Shown here: in pieces, positions 1 through 8,928 of the stretch | Numbering within the stretch: position 1 is the stretch's first letter | How the letters are laid out: each line of letters opens with the position of its first letter | Assembly (NCBI RefSeq): GCF_001570985.1 | Contig: NZ_BCSS01000004.1 | Location: forward strand, 50,163-114,162 | DNA from: Janibacter limosus NBRC 16128 | GTDB taxonomy: Bacteria > Actinomycetota > Actinomycetes > Actinomycetales > Dermatophilaceae | Direction of reading: 5' to 3' | Length of the DNA: 64,000 nucleotides | Program-made: the position numbers and the translations under genes | Notes under the pieces: generated by a model | Told to the model about the DNA's origin: nothing | What the model saw: the letters and a program-made list of their open reading frames with translations, nothing else | Database searches by the model: none

Positions 1-373
1 CGAAGACCTCGCCCACGGCGTGCAGGGACACGACACCCTCGGGCAGTCGGGCGCCACCCGAGTGCCACAGACCCACGACCGGCAGCCCGTCGGCGAGCGC
101 ACGCTCGTAGGCGGCAACGACGACCTTGCACCCGGCGACGCCCATGGCGCCGCCCATGATCGTCGCGTCGGAGGCGAAGACGACGACCGGCTGGCCGCCG
201 ACGGTGCCCGTCGCGGCGAGCATCCCCGAGTCACCATCGGGAGTGATCAGCTCGAGCGAGCCGTCGTCGAGGAAGGCGGCGAGGCGATGGTTGGGGTTGC
301 GCGGGTCCTCCTCGCGGGGGACCTTGACGCGCTTGCCGGCGGCAGCGGAGGCGGCATTGGGTTGGCGGGTCAT
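1..373 (-). CDS. accD: acyl-CoA carboxylase carboxyltransferase (AccD family), N-terminal part
   Basis: Only the first ~124 codons are in the window; the gene runs off the left edge. The product should be the carboxyltransferase (beta) subunit of an acetyl/propionyl-CoA carboxylase, supplying malonyl-CoA to the fatty-acid synthase encoded just upstream. Visible family features are VFASDATIMGGAMG, followed by an alternative-substrate loop and GLWHSGGARLPEGV, typical of the crotonase-fold carboxyltransferase core. The ATG overlaps the fabF stop by 4 nt (ATGA), so it is translationally coupled as the last visible gene of fabD-fabH-acpP-fabF-accD. The same gene order is known around accD6 in mycobacteria. 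Confidence 0.88.
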   Translation of the reverse strand, partial: MTRQPNAASAAAGKRVKVPREEDPRNPNHRLAAFLDDGSLELITPDGDSGMLAATGTVGGQPVVVFASDATIMGGAMGVAGCKVVVAAYERALADGLPVVGLWHSGGARLPEGVVSLHAVGEVF

Positions 374-1620
374 GCGAAGGTCCTGAAGGCCAGAGCCACG
401 TTGTGCCCACCGAATCCGAAGGAGTTGTCGAGCACGAGCAGGTCGCCCTCGCCGAGGGGGCGTGGGGTGTCTCGCACGATGTCCAGCGTCACCGCCGGAT
501 CGAGGTTGTCGATGTTGATCGTGGGGGGAGCGACCCGGTCTCGCACTGCCTGCACGGCGAAAATGGCCTCGAGTGCGCCGGCGGCGCCCAGGAGGTGGCC
601 CGTCATGGACTTGGTGCCGCTGACCGCCATGTGGTCGGCGTCGGCGCCGAAGGCGCGGCGGATGGCGGCGACCTCGGCGACATCGCCCACCGGGGTGGAG
701 GTCGCGTGGGCATTGATGTGACAGACATCGGCTGGGGTCGCCCCCGCGTCGCGGACCGCGTCGGCCATGGCCCGGGAGGCTCCGGCGCCCTCGGGCTCGG
801 GCGCTGCGATGTGGTGGCTGTCGGCGCTGACGCCGAATCCGGCGAGCTCGCAGATGATGTTGGCGCCGCGGGCCCGCGCGTGCTCCTCGGACTCGAGGAT
901 CAGGATCGCGCCGCCCTCGCCGAGGAGGAAGCCGTCACGGTCGGTGTCGTACGGACGCGAGGCGGTCTGGGGGGAGTCGTTGCGGGTCGACAGCGCCTGC
1001 ATCGCGGCGAAGCCGGCGATGGGCAGCGGGTGGATCGAGGCCTCTGACCCGCCGGCGATGACGACATCGGCCAGGCCTTCGCGGATGAGGTGCGCGCCGT
1101 AACCGATCGACTCAGCGCCTGAGGAGCAGGCGGAGACGAGCGTGTGGGCGCCCGCGCGGGCACCGAACTCCAGCGAGACGGTCCCCGCGGCAGAGTTGGG
1201 CATGAGCATCGGGATCGAGAGGGGGTAGACCCGGCGAGGACCCTTGGTGCGCAAGGCCTCCCACGCGGTGAGCAGGGTCTGGACGCCGCCGATGCCGGTG
1301 CCGACCGCGCTGGCCAGCCGCTCGGGCTCGACCTCGGGGGAGCCGGCGTTGGCCCAGGCCTCACGCGCGGCGACGAGTGCGTACTGCGCGAAGGGGTCCA
1401 GGCGCTTGGTCTCGACCTTCTTCAGCACCTCAGCGGCGGGGACTGCCAGATGCGCGGCGAAGGTGACGGGCAGCTCGAACTCCTCGACCCACGAGGCATC
1501 GAGGGGGCCGGCGCCGGAGCGTCCGGCGAGCACTGCCTGCCAGGTCTCCTCGGCGGTGCCGCCGAGCGGGGTCGTGGCGCCGAGGCCGGTGACGACGACG
1601 GTGGGCCGGGGAGAGGTCAT
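370..1620 (-). CDS. fabF: beta-ketoacyl-ACP synthase II (FabF/KAS II)
   Basis: 416 aa, the usual KAS II length. It elongates acyl-ACP by decarboxylative condensation with malonyl-ACP in cytosolic type II fatty-acid synthesis. The catalytic triad is complete: Cys165 in SACSSGAES, His305 in INAHATSTP and His342 in KSMTGHLLGAAG, with Lys337 nearby. An AGGAG motif six bases before the ATG supports the start. It is fourth in the fab operon, separated from acpP by an intercistronic hairpin, and overlaps accD by 4 nt. Confidence 0.96.
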   Translation of the reverse strand: MTSPRPTVVVTGLGATTPLGGTAEETWQAVLAGRSGAGPLDASWVEEFELPVTFAAHLAVPAAEVLKKVETKRLDPFAQYALVAAREAWANAGSPEVEPERLASAVGTGIGGVQTLLTAWEALRTKGPRRVYPLSIPMLMPNSAAGTVSLEFGARAGAHTLVSACSSGAESIGYGAHLIREGLADVVIAGGSEASIHPLPIAGFAAMQALSTRNDSPQTASRPYDTDRDGFLLGEGGAILILESEEHARARGANIICELAGFGVSADSHHIAAPEPEGAGASRAMADAVRDAGATPADVCHINAHATSTPVGDVAEVAAIRRAFGADADHMAVSGTKSMTGHLLGAAGALEAIFAVQAVRDRVAPPTINIDNLDPAVTLDIVRDTPRPLGEGDLLVLDNSFGFGGHNVALAFRTFA

Positions 1621-1658
1621 GCGGGGCTCCTGAGGGTGAGGGATACGGAGGTCGGGCG

Positions 1659-1691
1659 GTTCCTCCCTTCGCCATGGACGAAGGGAGGAAC
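1659..1691 (-). terminator. intercistronic hairpin between acpP and fabF
   Basis: A perfect 13-bp inverted repeat (1659-1671 with 1679-1691) has a 7-nt loop and no T-tract. It lies directly after the acpP stop and before fabF, inside an operon transcribed leftwards. A partial terminator or 3'-end stabiliser here would raise acpP mRNA over fabF, which fits the high cellular demand for acyl carrier protein. The stem contains CGAAGGGAGG, a core shared with other hairpins in this window. Confidence 0.6.
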
Positions 1692-1701
1692 GTCACCGGA
1701 C

Positions 1702-1953
1702 TCAGGCGGCCTGGTTGGCCTTGATGAAGGTGACGGCGTCGCCGACGGTCTTGAGGTTCTTGACCTGCTCGTCGGGGATCTTGGCCCCGAACTTCTCCTC
1801 GGCGGTGACGGCGATCGTCATCATCGACAGCGAGTCGACGTCGAGGTCTTCGGTGAAGGTCTTGTCGGCGGTCACCTCGGACGCGTCGACACCGGTCTCC
1901 TCGGACACGATCTCTGCGAGGCCGTCGAGGATCTCCTGGTCGCTGAATGCCAT
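1702..1953 (-). CDS. acpP: acyl carrier protein
   Basis: 83 aa acidic protein. The 4'-phosphopantetheine attachment site is Ser41 in EDLDVDSLSMM, with the typical helix I before it and VTAEEKFG after it. It carries the growing acyl chain between FabD, FabH and FabF, all encoded in the same operon. AAGGAG precedes the ATG by about 8 nt. It lies 58 nt after fabH and is followed by a hairpin that could differentially stabilise its message. Confidence 0.97.
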   Translation of the reverse strand: MAFSDQEILDGLAEIVSEETGVDASEVTADKTFTEDLDVDSLSMMTIAVTAEEKFGAKIPDEQVKNLKTVGDAVTFIKANQAA

Positions 1954-2011
1954 GGGATTGCTCCTTGTTGTGCGGTGGGTGGTCCGAGAACCGTCGGACC
2001 GACGGGTGAAC

Positions 2012-3007
2012 TTAGGGGAGGGTCACGACCTGCGCGGCCCAGGTGAGGCCCGCGCCGAAGCCGATCTGCAGGGCCAACCCGCCGGGCTGGACCTCGCCCT
2101 CACGGAGCATGCGCTCCATGGCGAGGGGGACGGATGCCGCGGAGGTGTTGGCCGTGGTGACGATGTCGCGGGCGACGGGCAGGTCCTGGTGCAGGCCGAG
2201 CGCCTTGACCATCTGGTTGATGATCCGCAGATTGGCCTGGTGGGGGATGAAGGCAGCCAGGTCCTGGGCCGTGATGCCCGCGGCGTCGAGCGCGCGCTGG
2301 GCCTCCTTGGCCATCGACCACACGGCCCAACGGAAGACGCTCGGGCCCTCCATGACGATCGCTGGCCACGGCAGGGCACGGTCGCCCGCGAGGGTCATCC
2401 AGGAGTCACGCTGGGCGATCAGGTGCTTCTGCTCGCCGTCGCTGCCCCACACGGTCGGTCCGATGCCCGGGGTCTCGCTGCGGGAGACGATCGCGGCACC
2501 GGCGCCGTCACCGAAGATGAAGGCTGAGCCGCGGTCCGTCGGGTCGGTGAAGTCGAGCATCTTTTCGACACCGACGACGAGCACGTGCTCGGCCGTGCCG
2601 ACCCGGACCATGTCATTGGCCACGGAGATGCCGTGGCAGTACCCGGCGCAGGCGGCGGAGATGTCGAAGGCTGGTGCACGAGAGTCCAACCGGGCAGCGA
2701 GCTCGGGAGCCGCCGCCGGCGTCTGGTACGGGTGGGACACCGTCGCGACGATGACTGCGCCGACCTGGTCAGCGGAGAGCCCGGCGTACTGGAGCGCGCC
2801 CCGCGAGGCGTGCTCGGCCATGTCGACGACGCTCTCGTCGGGAGCCGCCTTGTGGCGCGAGGCGATGCCGGAGCGATCCTGGATCCACTCGTCGGACGAG
2901 TCGATCGCGTCGACGATCTCGCTGTTGGGCACGACGCGTTCGGGGCGGTAGCCACCGATACCGGTGAGCCGGGCGTGGTGCAGGACGTCGGGGACACTGA
3001 TGCTCAC
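2012..3007 (-). CDS. fabH: beta-ketoacyl-ACP synthase III (FabH)
   Basis: 331 aa. It starts fatty-acid synthesis by condensing an acyl-CoA primer with malonyl-ACP. Cys120 lies in the nucleophile motif DISAACAGYCHG, the active-site His is in FIPHQANLRII, and the Asn is in TTANTSAAS. The GTG at 3007 overlaps the fabD stop by 4 nt (GTGA), which fixes the start and excludes longer versions of this frame that run antisense-like through fabD. In actinobacteria this enzyme usually accepts branched primers; that substrate choice is inferred. Confidence 0.95.
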   Translation of the reverse strand: MSISVPDVLHHARLTGIGGYRPERVVPNSEIVDAIDSSDEWIQDRSGIASRHKAAPDESVVDMAEHASRGALQYAGLSADQVGAVIVATVSHPYQTPAAAPELAARLDSRAPAFDISAACAGYCHGISVANDMVRVGTAEHVLVVGVEKMLDFTDPTDRGSAFIFGDGAGAAIVSRSETPGIGPTVWGSDGEQKHLIAQRDSWMTLAGDRALPWPAIVMEGPSVFRWAVWSMAKEAQRALDAAGITAQDLAAFIPHQANLRIINQMVKALGLHQDLPVARDIVTTANTSAASVPLAMERMLREGEVQPGGLALQIGFGAGLTWAAQVVTLP

Positions 3008-4185
3008 GCGAGGCCACCCTGAGGGTGCATCCGCAGCAGCGGTTGGCCGGGGGAGACGGGGTCGCCGTCCTCGACGAGCCACTCGACGACCGTGCCGGCG
3101 TGGCCCGAGCGCACCTCGAGCGAGTCGCGGAGGGAGGACACCTCGGCGACGACGTCGCCGGCAGCGACCTCGGAGCCGGGCTGCACGGCAGAGACCTTGA
3201 CCATGCCCTTGACGGGCGAGGTCACCAGCCGCCAGGTGGGCTGGCTGGCCTGACGGCTGGAGCCGTGCTCGCGGACCATCCGGTGGGCGGCCTCGAGGTC
3301 GTCGGGGGTCTTGAGTGCGAGCACCTCGATGCCCTTGAGACCACGCTTGGCGAGACCGGTGAGGGCCCCGGCCGGGGGGATCTCGATGATGCCGGTGACA
3401 CCCAGGTCCTTGAGCGTCTCCATGCACAGGTCCCAGCGCACCGGGTTGCTCACCTGGTTGACGATGCGCCGCAGGACCTCGGGCCCCGAGTGGACGACGC
3501 TGCCGTCGACATTGGAGACGAGCGGCACGCGGGCATCGTGGGTCGAGACCGCGCGCGACAGGCGAGCGAGGTCGGCGACAGCGGGCTGCATGTGCTCGGT
3601 GTGGAAGGCACCGGCGACCTTGAGCGGCATGACGCGCGCCTTGGCGGGCGGGGCCTCGGCGAAGGCCGCGAGCTGCTCGAGCGTGCCGGCGGCGACCACC
3701 TGGCCGGCGCCGTTGACATTGGCCGCCGTCAGGCCGTGCGACTCGATGCTCGCCAGCACCTCCTGCGCGTCGCCGCCGAGGACGGCGCTCATGCCGGTCG
3801 CGGTGACGGTGGCGGCCTGCGCCATGGACCGGCCGCGCTCGCGGACGAGGACCATGGCCTGCTCGGCGCTGATGACGCCGGCGGCCGTGGCCGCGGTGAT
3901 CTCGCCGACGCTGTGCCCGGCGCCGGCACCGACGACACGGAAGCCGTCGGCCGGGTGCTCGAAGAGGGTGAGGAGGGAGAGCAGGCCGGCGGCGACGATG
4001 AGTGGCTGCGCCACCGCGGTGTCCTTGATCGTCTCCTCGTCGGAGGTCGTGCCGTGCGCGGCCAGATCGATGCCGGCGACCGTCGAGAGCCAGTGGAGTC
4101 GGTCTGCCACACCGGGCAGCTCGAGCCATGGGGAGAGGAAACCGGGCGTCTGGGACCCCTGACCGGGGCAGGTGATGGCGAGCAC
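3004..4185 (-). CDS. fabD: malonyl-CoA:ACP transacylase fused to a biotinyl/lipoyl-like domain
   Basis: 393 aa, longer than the ~310 aa of ordinary FabD. Residues 1-308 are the transacylase: GQGSQ near the N-terminus, the nucleophile in GHSVGE, and the His in GAFHTEHM. Residues ~309-393 form a separate beta-rich domain like a biotin carboxyl carrier domain (SPVKGMV, then GHAGTV, then VEDGDPVSPGQPL). Where biotin carriers have (E)AMKM this protein has SLRDS, so the modifiable Lys is Arg353 and the tail should not be biotinylated or lipoylated. GTG start; first gene of the fab operon, 55 nt after fasR. Confidence 0.93.
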   Translation of the reverse strand: MLAITCPGQGSQTPGFLSPWLELPGVADRLHWLSTVAGIDLAAHGTTSDEETIKDTAVAQPLIVAAGLLSLLTLFEHPADGFRVVGAGAGHSVGEITAATAAGVISAEQAMVLVRERGRSMAQAATVTATGMSAVLGGDAQEVLASIESHGLTAANVNGAGQVVAAGTLEQLAAFAEAPPAKARVMPLKVAGAFHTEHMQPAVADLARLSRAVSTHDARVPLVSNVDGSVVHSGPEVLRRIVNQVSNPVRWDLCMETLKDLGVTGIIEIPPAGALTGLAKRGLKGIEVLALKTPDDLEAAHRMVREHGSSRQASQPTWRLVTSPVKGMVKVSAVQPGSEVAAGDVVAEVSSLRDSLEVRSGHAGTVVEWLVEDGDPVSPGQPLLRMHPQGGLA

Positions 4186-4240
4186 GTCTCAAGACTCCCG
4201 TGCGGAGGGTGGTGTGGTCGACATCGACCTCACCAGAGAA

Positions 4241-5422
4241 TCACCCAAGGCTCTTGGAGGGATCCTCCAAGATTGCGCCAAGTGTGAGCGCGATCCGCAC
4301 GGTGAAGGCCTCGTGCGGGTCGGACAGGTCGTACCCGATGACATCGGTGATCCGACCGAGCCGATAACGCACGGTGTTGACGTGGACGATCAGGGTCCTC
4401 GCCGTGGCCTCGAGCCCGGAGGACTCCAGGTGGGTGCGCGCGGTCTCGAGCAGGCTCGGGTGCTCCTCGAGCGGGACCTGGACCATCTCCACGAGGGTGG
4501 CTCGGGCCAGGTCGTCACCGGCGACCGCACGCTCGGCGAGCAGGTCGTCGGCTGCGACCGGGCGCGGACGCCCGGGCCACCCCGGTGCGGCGACATGGCC
4601 GGCCACGGCAGCGTGCGCGGAGAGCGCGCCGTCGGAGAGGCCGTGGACGAGCGGGCCGTGGACGAGGTCCCCCTCGGCGAAGCAGTGGGCGAAGGCACGG
4701 GCGGCCGCGGCCGGATCCTGCACTCCTCCCACCACGGCAACCAGCCGGGTGCCCTGGACACCGGCGAGGACCGGCAGGTCCAGACGCCGCGCCGTCGAGT
4801 GCACCTGACCGACGGCCGTCGCCGGATTGCGCTCATCGTCGCCAGATGTGGGCGAACTGCCCACCAGGACAACGACATCCGTGACATCGCCCCACCCGAG
4901 TGCCGCAGCCCGGGAGCGGATCGACTCGTCCACCTCGGCCCGCATGACGGCGTCGATGACGAGTGACTCCAGACGGGCATCCCACGCCCCACGCTGCTCC
5001 GCCGCATTGGCGTAGACCTGGGCCGCACCGAAGGCGATCTCCTGTGAGTAGCGCAGGACCGCGATGCGCAGATCGGTGTCGTCACCAGGCCGGGCGAGCT
5101 CTTCGACGCGCTCATCGACCACGTCCACGACGGAGCGGGCCAGCTCGAGCGTCTGGGACAGGCTGATGGTGCGCGTCAGCTCGCGCGGGGCCGCACCAAA
5201 GGTCGTGCGGGTGTCGGCGGGAGCCACTCCGTCGAGCCACTCGATGAAGTTGGCGATGCCAGCCTGAGCGACCAGAGCCACCCAAGAGCGTTCCTCGGCG
5301 CCGAGCCGGGCGTACCAGTCATGCGTTGCCTCGAGCCGTTGCGTGGCCGCGCGAGCCAGCTCGCCGCCACTGCGGCGCACCTGCCGGCGGGTCGTGAGGG
5401 AGACGAGGCCACGGCGCGACAT
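4241..5422 (-). CDS. fasR: PucR-type transcriptional regulator of fatty-acid synthesis (FasR-like)
   Basis: 393 aa. The C-terminus holds a PucR-family helix-turn-helix (around LIVHVNTVRYRLGRITDVIGYDL); the middle resembles GGDEF-like regulator domains of the CdaR/PucR family. Its position immediately upstream of fabD matches Streptomyces FasR, an activator of fabD-fabH-acpP-fabF. I chose ATG 5422 over an in-frame start nine codons upstream because a TAGACT -10 box (5430-5435) ends 7 nt before it, suggesting a leaderless mRNA. The final codons overlap a dyad cluster that may be its own target. Confidence 0.85.
   Translation of the reverse strand: MSRRGLVSLTTRRQVRRSGGELARAATQRLEATHDWYARLGAEERSWVALVAQAGIANFIEWLDGVAPADTRTTFGAAPRELTRTISLSQTLELARSVVDVVDERVEELARPGDDTDLRIAVLRYSQEIAFGAAQVYANAAEQRGAWDARLESLVIDAVMRAEVDESIRSRAAALGWGDVTDVVVLVGSSPTSGDDERNPATAVGQVHSTARRLDLPVLAGVQGTRLVAVVGGVQDPAAAARAFAHCFAEGDLVHGPLVHGLSDGALSAHAAVAGHVAAPGWPGRPRPVAADDLLAERAVAGDDLARATLVEMVQVPLEEHPSLLETARTHLESSGLEATARTLIVHVNTVRYRLGRITDVIGYDLSDPHEAFTVRIALTLGAILEDPSKSLG
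4245..4271. promoter_or_regulatory. overlapping dyads upstream of fabD, candidate FasR operator
   Basis: Two perfect inverted repeats share an arm: CCAAG-gct-CTTGG at 4245-4257 and CTTGGAGG-gat-CCTCCAAG at 4253-4271. They lie in the last codons of fasR, about 60-85 nt before the fabD start. FasR of Streptomyces is known to act on the fabD promoter, and the gene arrangement here is the same. Assignment as the FasR site is inference from position and symmetry. Confidence 0.45.
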
Positions 5423-5429
5423 GGATCCG

Positions 5430-5435
5430 AGTCTA
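5430..5435 (-). promoter_or_regulatory. -10 box of fasR, leaderless type
   Basis: TAGACT on the minus strand lies 7 nt before the ATG at 5422, with no Shine-Dalgarno between. Confidence 0.6.
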
Positions 5436-5482
5436 TGTGCGACCCACACAAGCGCGCACCAAACGGTGACCTGGGCTCGGAC

Positions 5483-5525
5483 GCAGGAAACCCCGCAGGT
5501 CCGAAGACACTGCGGGGTTGCCTGC
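5483..5525 (-). terminator. terminator after argG
   Basis: A 16-nt arm (5483-5498) is complementary to 5510-5525 around an 11-nt loop; the core is CCCCGCAG/CTGCGGGG. It lies directly after the argG stop and before fasR, both on the minus strand. There is no strong T-tract, as is common in actinobacteria. Confidence 0.75.
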
Positions 5526-5539
5526 TGGAGTCGTGGAGA

Positions 5540-7045
<1,506 letters not shown>

Positions 7046-7103
7046 TCATCGAGTGCTCACGCGGACGACACTGCGACGTGGGACGACGGGCTGGTGTCGC
7101 TGC

Positions 7104-7109
7104 TAGCGT
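7104..7109 (+). promoter_or_regulatory. -10 box of the glycerophosphodiesterase gene, leaderless type
   Basis: TAGCGT ends 7 nt before ATG 7117. It supports that start over an in-frame ATG at 7078. Confidence 0.55.
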
Positions 7110-7116
7110 CGCCGGC

Positions 7117-8259
7117 ATGCACCGCACACGGACTGCCACAGGAGTCTTGGCCGTCGTCGCGCTGGCCGTGCCCGTCGCAGTCCTCGTACAGTCGCAGGAC
7201 ACTGAGGTCCGGTCCATTTCTGGTGACCCCGGGTACCAGGAAAAGGACATGAGCGACCCGCTCGTCCTCGCCCACCGTGGCGCGTCCGGGTACCGCCCCG
7301 AGCACACTCTCGCCGCCTACGACCTCGCCGTCGAGCAGGGCGCCGACTACATCGAGCCCGACCTCGTCATGACCAAGGACGGCGTGCTCGTCGACCGCCA
7401 CGAGCCGGAGATCGGTGGCACCACCGATGTCGCCGACCACCCCGAGTTCGCCGACCGCAGGACGACCAAGCAGGTCGATGGCAGGGCCGTGCCGGGCTGG
7501 TTCGTCGACGACTTCACCCTGGCCGAGCTGAAGACCCTGCGCGCCAAGGAGCGCCTGGGCGGCCTGCGCCCGGTGTCGAGCAGGTACGACGGCCAGTTCG
7601 AGGTGCCGACCTTCGAGGAGGTCCTCGCCAAGCGGGAGGAGCTCTCGCGCCGGACCGGCCGCGTCATCGGGATCATCCCGGAGATCAAGCACTCGACCTA
7701 CGCGCACGCGGAGGGCTTCGACCCTGAGGCGGAGGTCGCCCGTCTCGTGCGGCGCCACCACCTCAACCACAGCAAGGCCCCGATCTGGATCCAGTCCTTC
7801 GAGCTCACCGCGCTGAAGGACCTGCGCACCGTGCACGGGTACGTCGGCAAGAGCACCTTCCTCACGGAGGTCGCTGGCGGCCCCTACGACCTGCACGAGC
7901 AGGGCACGACCTATGCGGAGCTGACGAGCGCCGAGTCCATGAAGGAGCTGTCACGGTGGATCGACGGCTTCGGTCCGGCGAAGGACGCGGTGATCACCCG
8001 CAACGCGGACGGCAGCCTGGGGGAGCCCACCAGCTTCGTCGCCGACGCGCACGGGGCCGGGTTGAAGGTCACCCCGTGGACCTTCCGCGCAGAGAACACC
8101 TTCCTGCCGACCGACTTCCGCCTCGGCTCGGACCCCGCGGCCCACGGCCGGCTGGCCGATGAGGTGACCGCCTTCTACGAGGTGGGCGTCGACGGGGTCT
8201 TCTGCGACCAGCCCGACATCTGTGCCACGGCCCGGGAGGACTTCTTGACCGGCTCCTGA
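7117..8259 (+). CDS. secreted glycerophosphodiester phosphodiesterase (GlpQ-like)
   Basis: 380 aa. A short basic N-terminus and a hydrophobic stretch (about residues 8-25) form a signal peptide or anchor, so it acts outside the membrane. The GDPD TIM-barrel motifs are present: His53-Arg54 in AHRGASGYRPEHT, Glu80 and Asp82 in YIEPDLVMTKDG, and His95 in VDRHEPEIG. The large insert with DVADHPEFADRR is typical of the GlpQ branch, which hydrolyses glycerophosphodiesters to glycerol-3-phosphate and an alcohol. Monocistronic, divergent from argG, convergent with the MOSC gene. Confidence 0.92.
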   Translation: MHRTRTATGVLAVVALAVPVAVLVQSQDTEVRSISGDPGYQEKDMSDPLVLAHRGASGYRPEHTLAAYDLAVEQGADYIEPDLVMTKDGVLVDRHEPEIGGTTDVADHPEFADRRTTKQVDGRAVPGWFVDDFTLAELKTLRAKERLGGLRPVSSRYDGQFEVPTFEEVLAKREELSRRTGRVIGIIPEIKHSTYAHAEGFDPEAEVARLVRRHHLNHSKAPIWIQSFELTALKDLRTVHGYVGKSTFLTEVAGGPYDLHEQGTTYAELTSAESMKELSRWIDGFGPAKDAVITRNADGSLGEPTSFVADAHGAGLKVTPWTFRAENTFLPTDFRLGSDPAAHGRLADEVTAFYEVGVDGVFCDQPDICATAREDFLTGS

Positions 8260-8277
8260 GGTCCCTGAGAGCCGGTC
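8247..8277. terminator. shared hairpin at the convergent ends of the GDPD and MOSC genes
   Basis: GACCGGCTC (8247-8255) pairs with GAGCCGGTC (8269-8277). The stem covers both stop codons, so one short hairpin may end transcription from both sides. Confidence 0.5.
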
Positions 8278-8878
8278 AGACGGGTGCGAGAGGTGTGCGC
8301 GGCTGCGGCGGGAGCTCGACCTCGATGGGGTCGCCGGGTCGCACCGTGCCGCTGCGCTCGACAACGGCCATGACGCCGGCCCGGCGCACGATGCCGACCC
8401 CGTCGACGCTCTTGACTCCCCCGGTCGGACCCAGCTCGACGTCGGCGTCGGAGGCGATGCCGTCGATCCGGCGGACGACGACCTTGAGCAGCCCGCGGGA
8501 GCGCTCGTCGATCTGCCGGCAGGGGTTGCGCAGGCCGGTCAGGCGCACGCTCGCCCCGCCCAGGTGCAGCCGAGTCCCCTCGGGGAGAGCGAGCAGGTCG
8601 AGCCCGCCGGTGAGGACGTTCTCCCCGAGGGATCCGGGACCGATGTCGTGCCCGGCGTCGCGGGCCTCGTCAAGCAGCGCTCCTTGGATGAGGTGCACCT
8701 GACGCAGGTTGGGCTGGTTGGGATCACGGCGCACCCGCGAACGGTGCTGCACGAGGGTTCCGGCGTGGGCGTCACCGCGCACCCCGAGGTCCTCGACGAG
8801 CTCGATGGCCTCGCAGGGCTGCTTGCTGAAGCGGTGGAGCTGGTCCCGGCTCACCGACATGACGAAGGGGGTGTCCAC
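8276..8878 (-). CDS. MOSC-domain protein
   Basis: 200 aa. MOSC domains are beta-strand proteins related to the C-terminus of molybdenum cofactor sulfurases; stand-alone versions act in Mo-enzyme or detoxification chemistry. The conserved Cys is in GLRNPCRQIDERS, with GSLGENVLTGGLDL typical of the YiiM-like branch. The GTG at 8878 has AGGA 8 nt upstream; an alternative ATG lies at 8860. The start codon sits inside a perfect inverted repeat following aceE (8861-8917). The neighbouring fdhD (Mo-enzyme maturation) lies beyond aceE, so a molybdenum link is possible but unproven. Confidence 0.85.
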   Translation of the reverse strand: MDTPFVMSVSRDQLHRFSKQPCEAIELVEDLGVRGDAHAGTLVQHRSRVRRDPNQPNLRQVHLIQGALLDEARDAGHDIGPGSLGENVLTGGLDLLALPEGTRLHLGGASVRLTGLRNPCRQIDERSRGLLKVVVRRIDGIASDADVELGPTGGVKSVDGVGIVRRAGVMAVVERSGTVRPGDPIEVELPPQPRTPLAPV

Positions 8879-8917
8879 GCCCGTGATCCTGCCACGGCGG
8901 TGGACACCCCCTTCGTC
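8861..8917 (-). terminator. perfect 18-bp inverted repeat after aceE, overlapping the MOSC start
   Basis: The arms 8861-8878 and 8900-8917 are exact complements (core CGAAGGGGGTG) around a 21-nt loop. On the minus strand it follows the aceE stop at 8929 and probably terminates that transcript. The AGGA Shine-Dalgarno of the MOSC gene lies in the loop and its GTG lies in the stem, so read-through mRNA could also be controlled at translation. Confidence 0.7.
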
Positions 8918-8928
8918 TGCAGCGTGCG

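Noticed and set aside
3004..4192. A minus-strand frame joining sequence upstream of fabH into a single ~726-aa protein
   Set aside because: The upstream part is Arg/Pro-rich out-of-frame translation of fabD. The fabH start is fixed by the GTGA overlap with the fabD stop.
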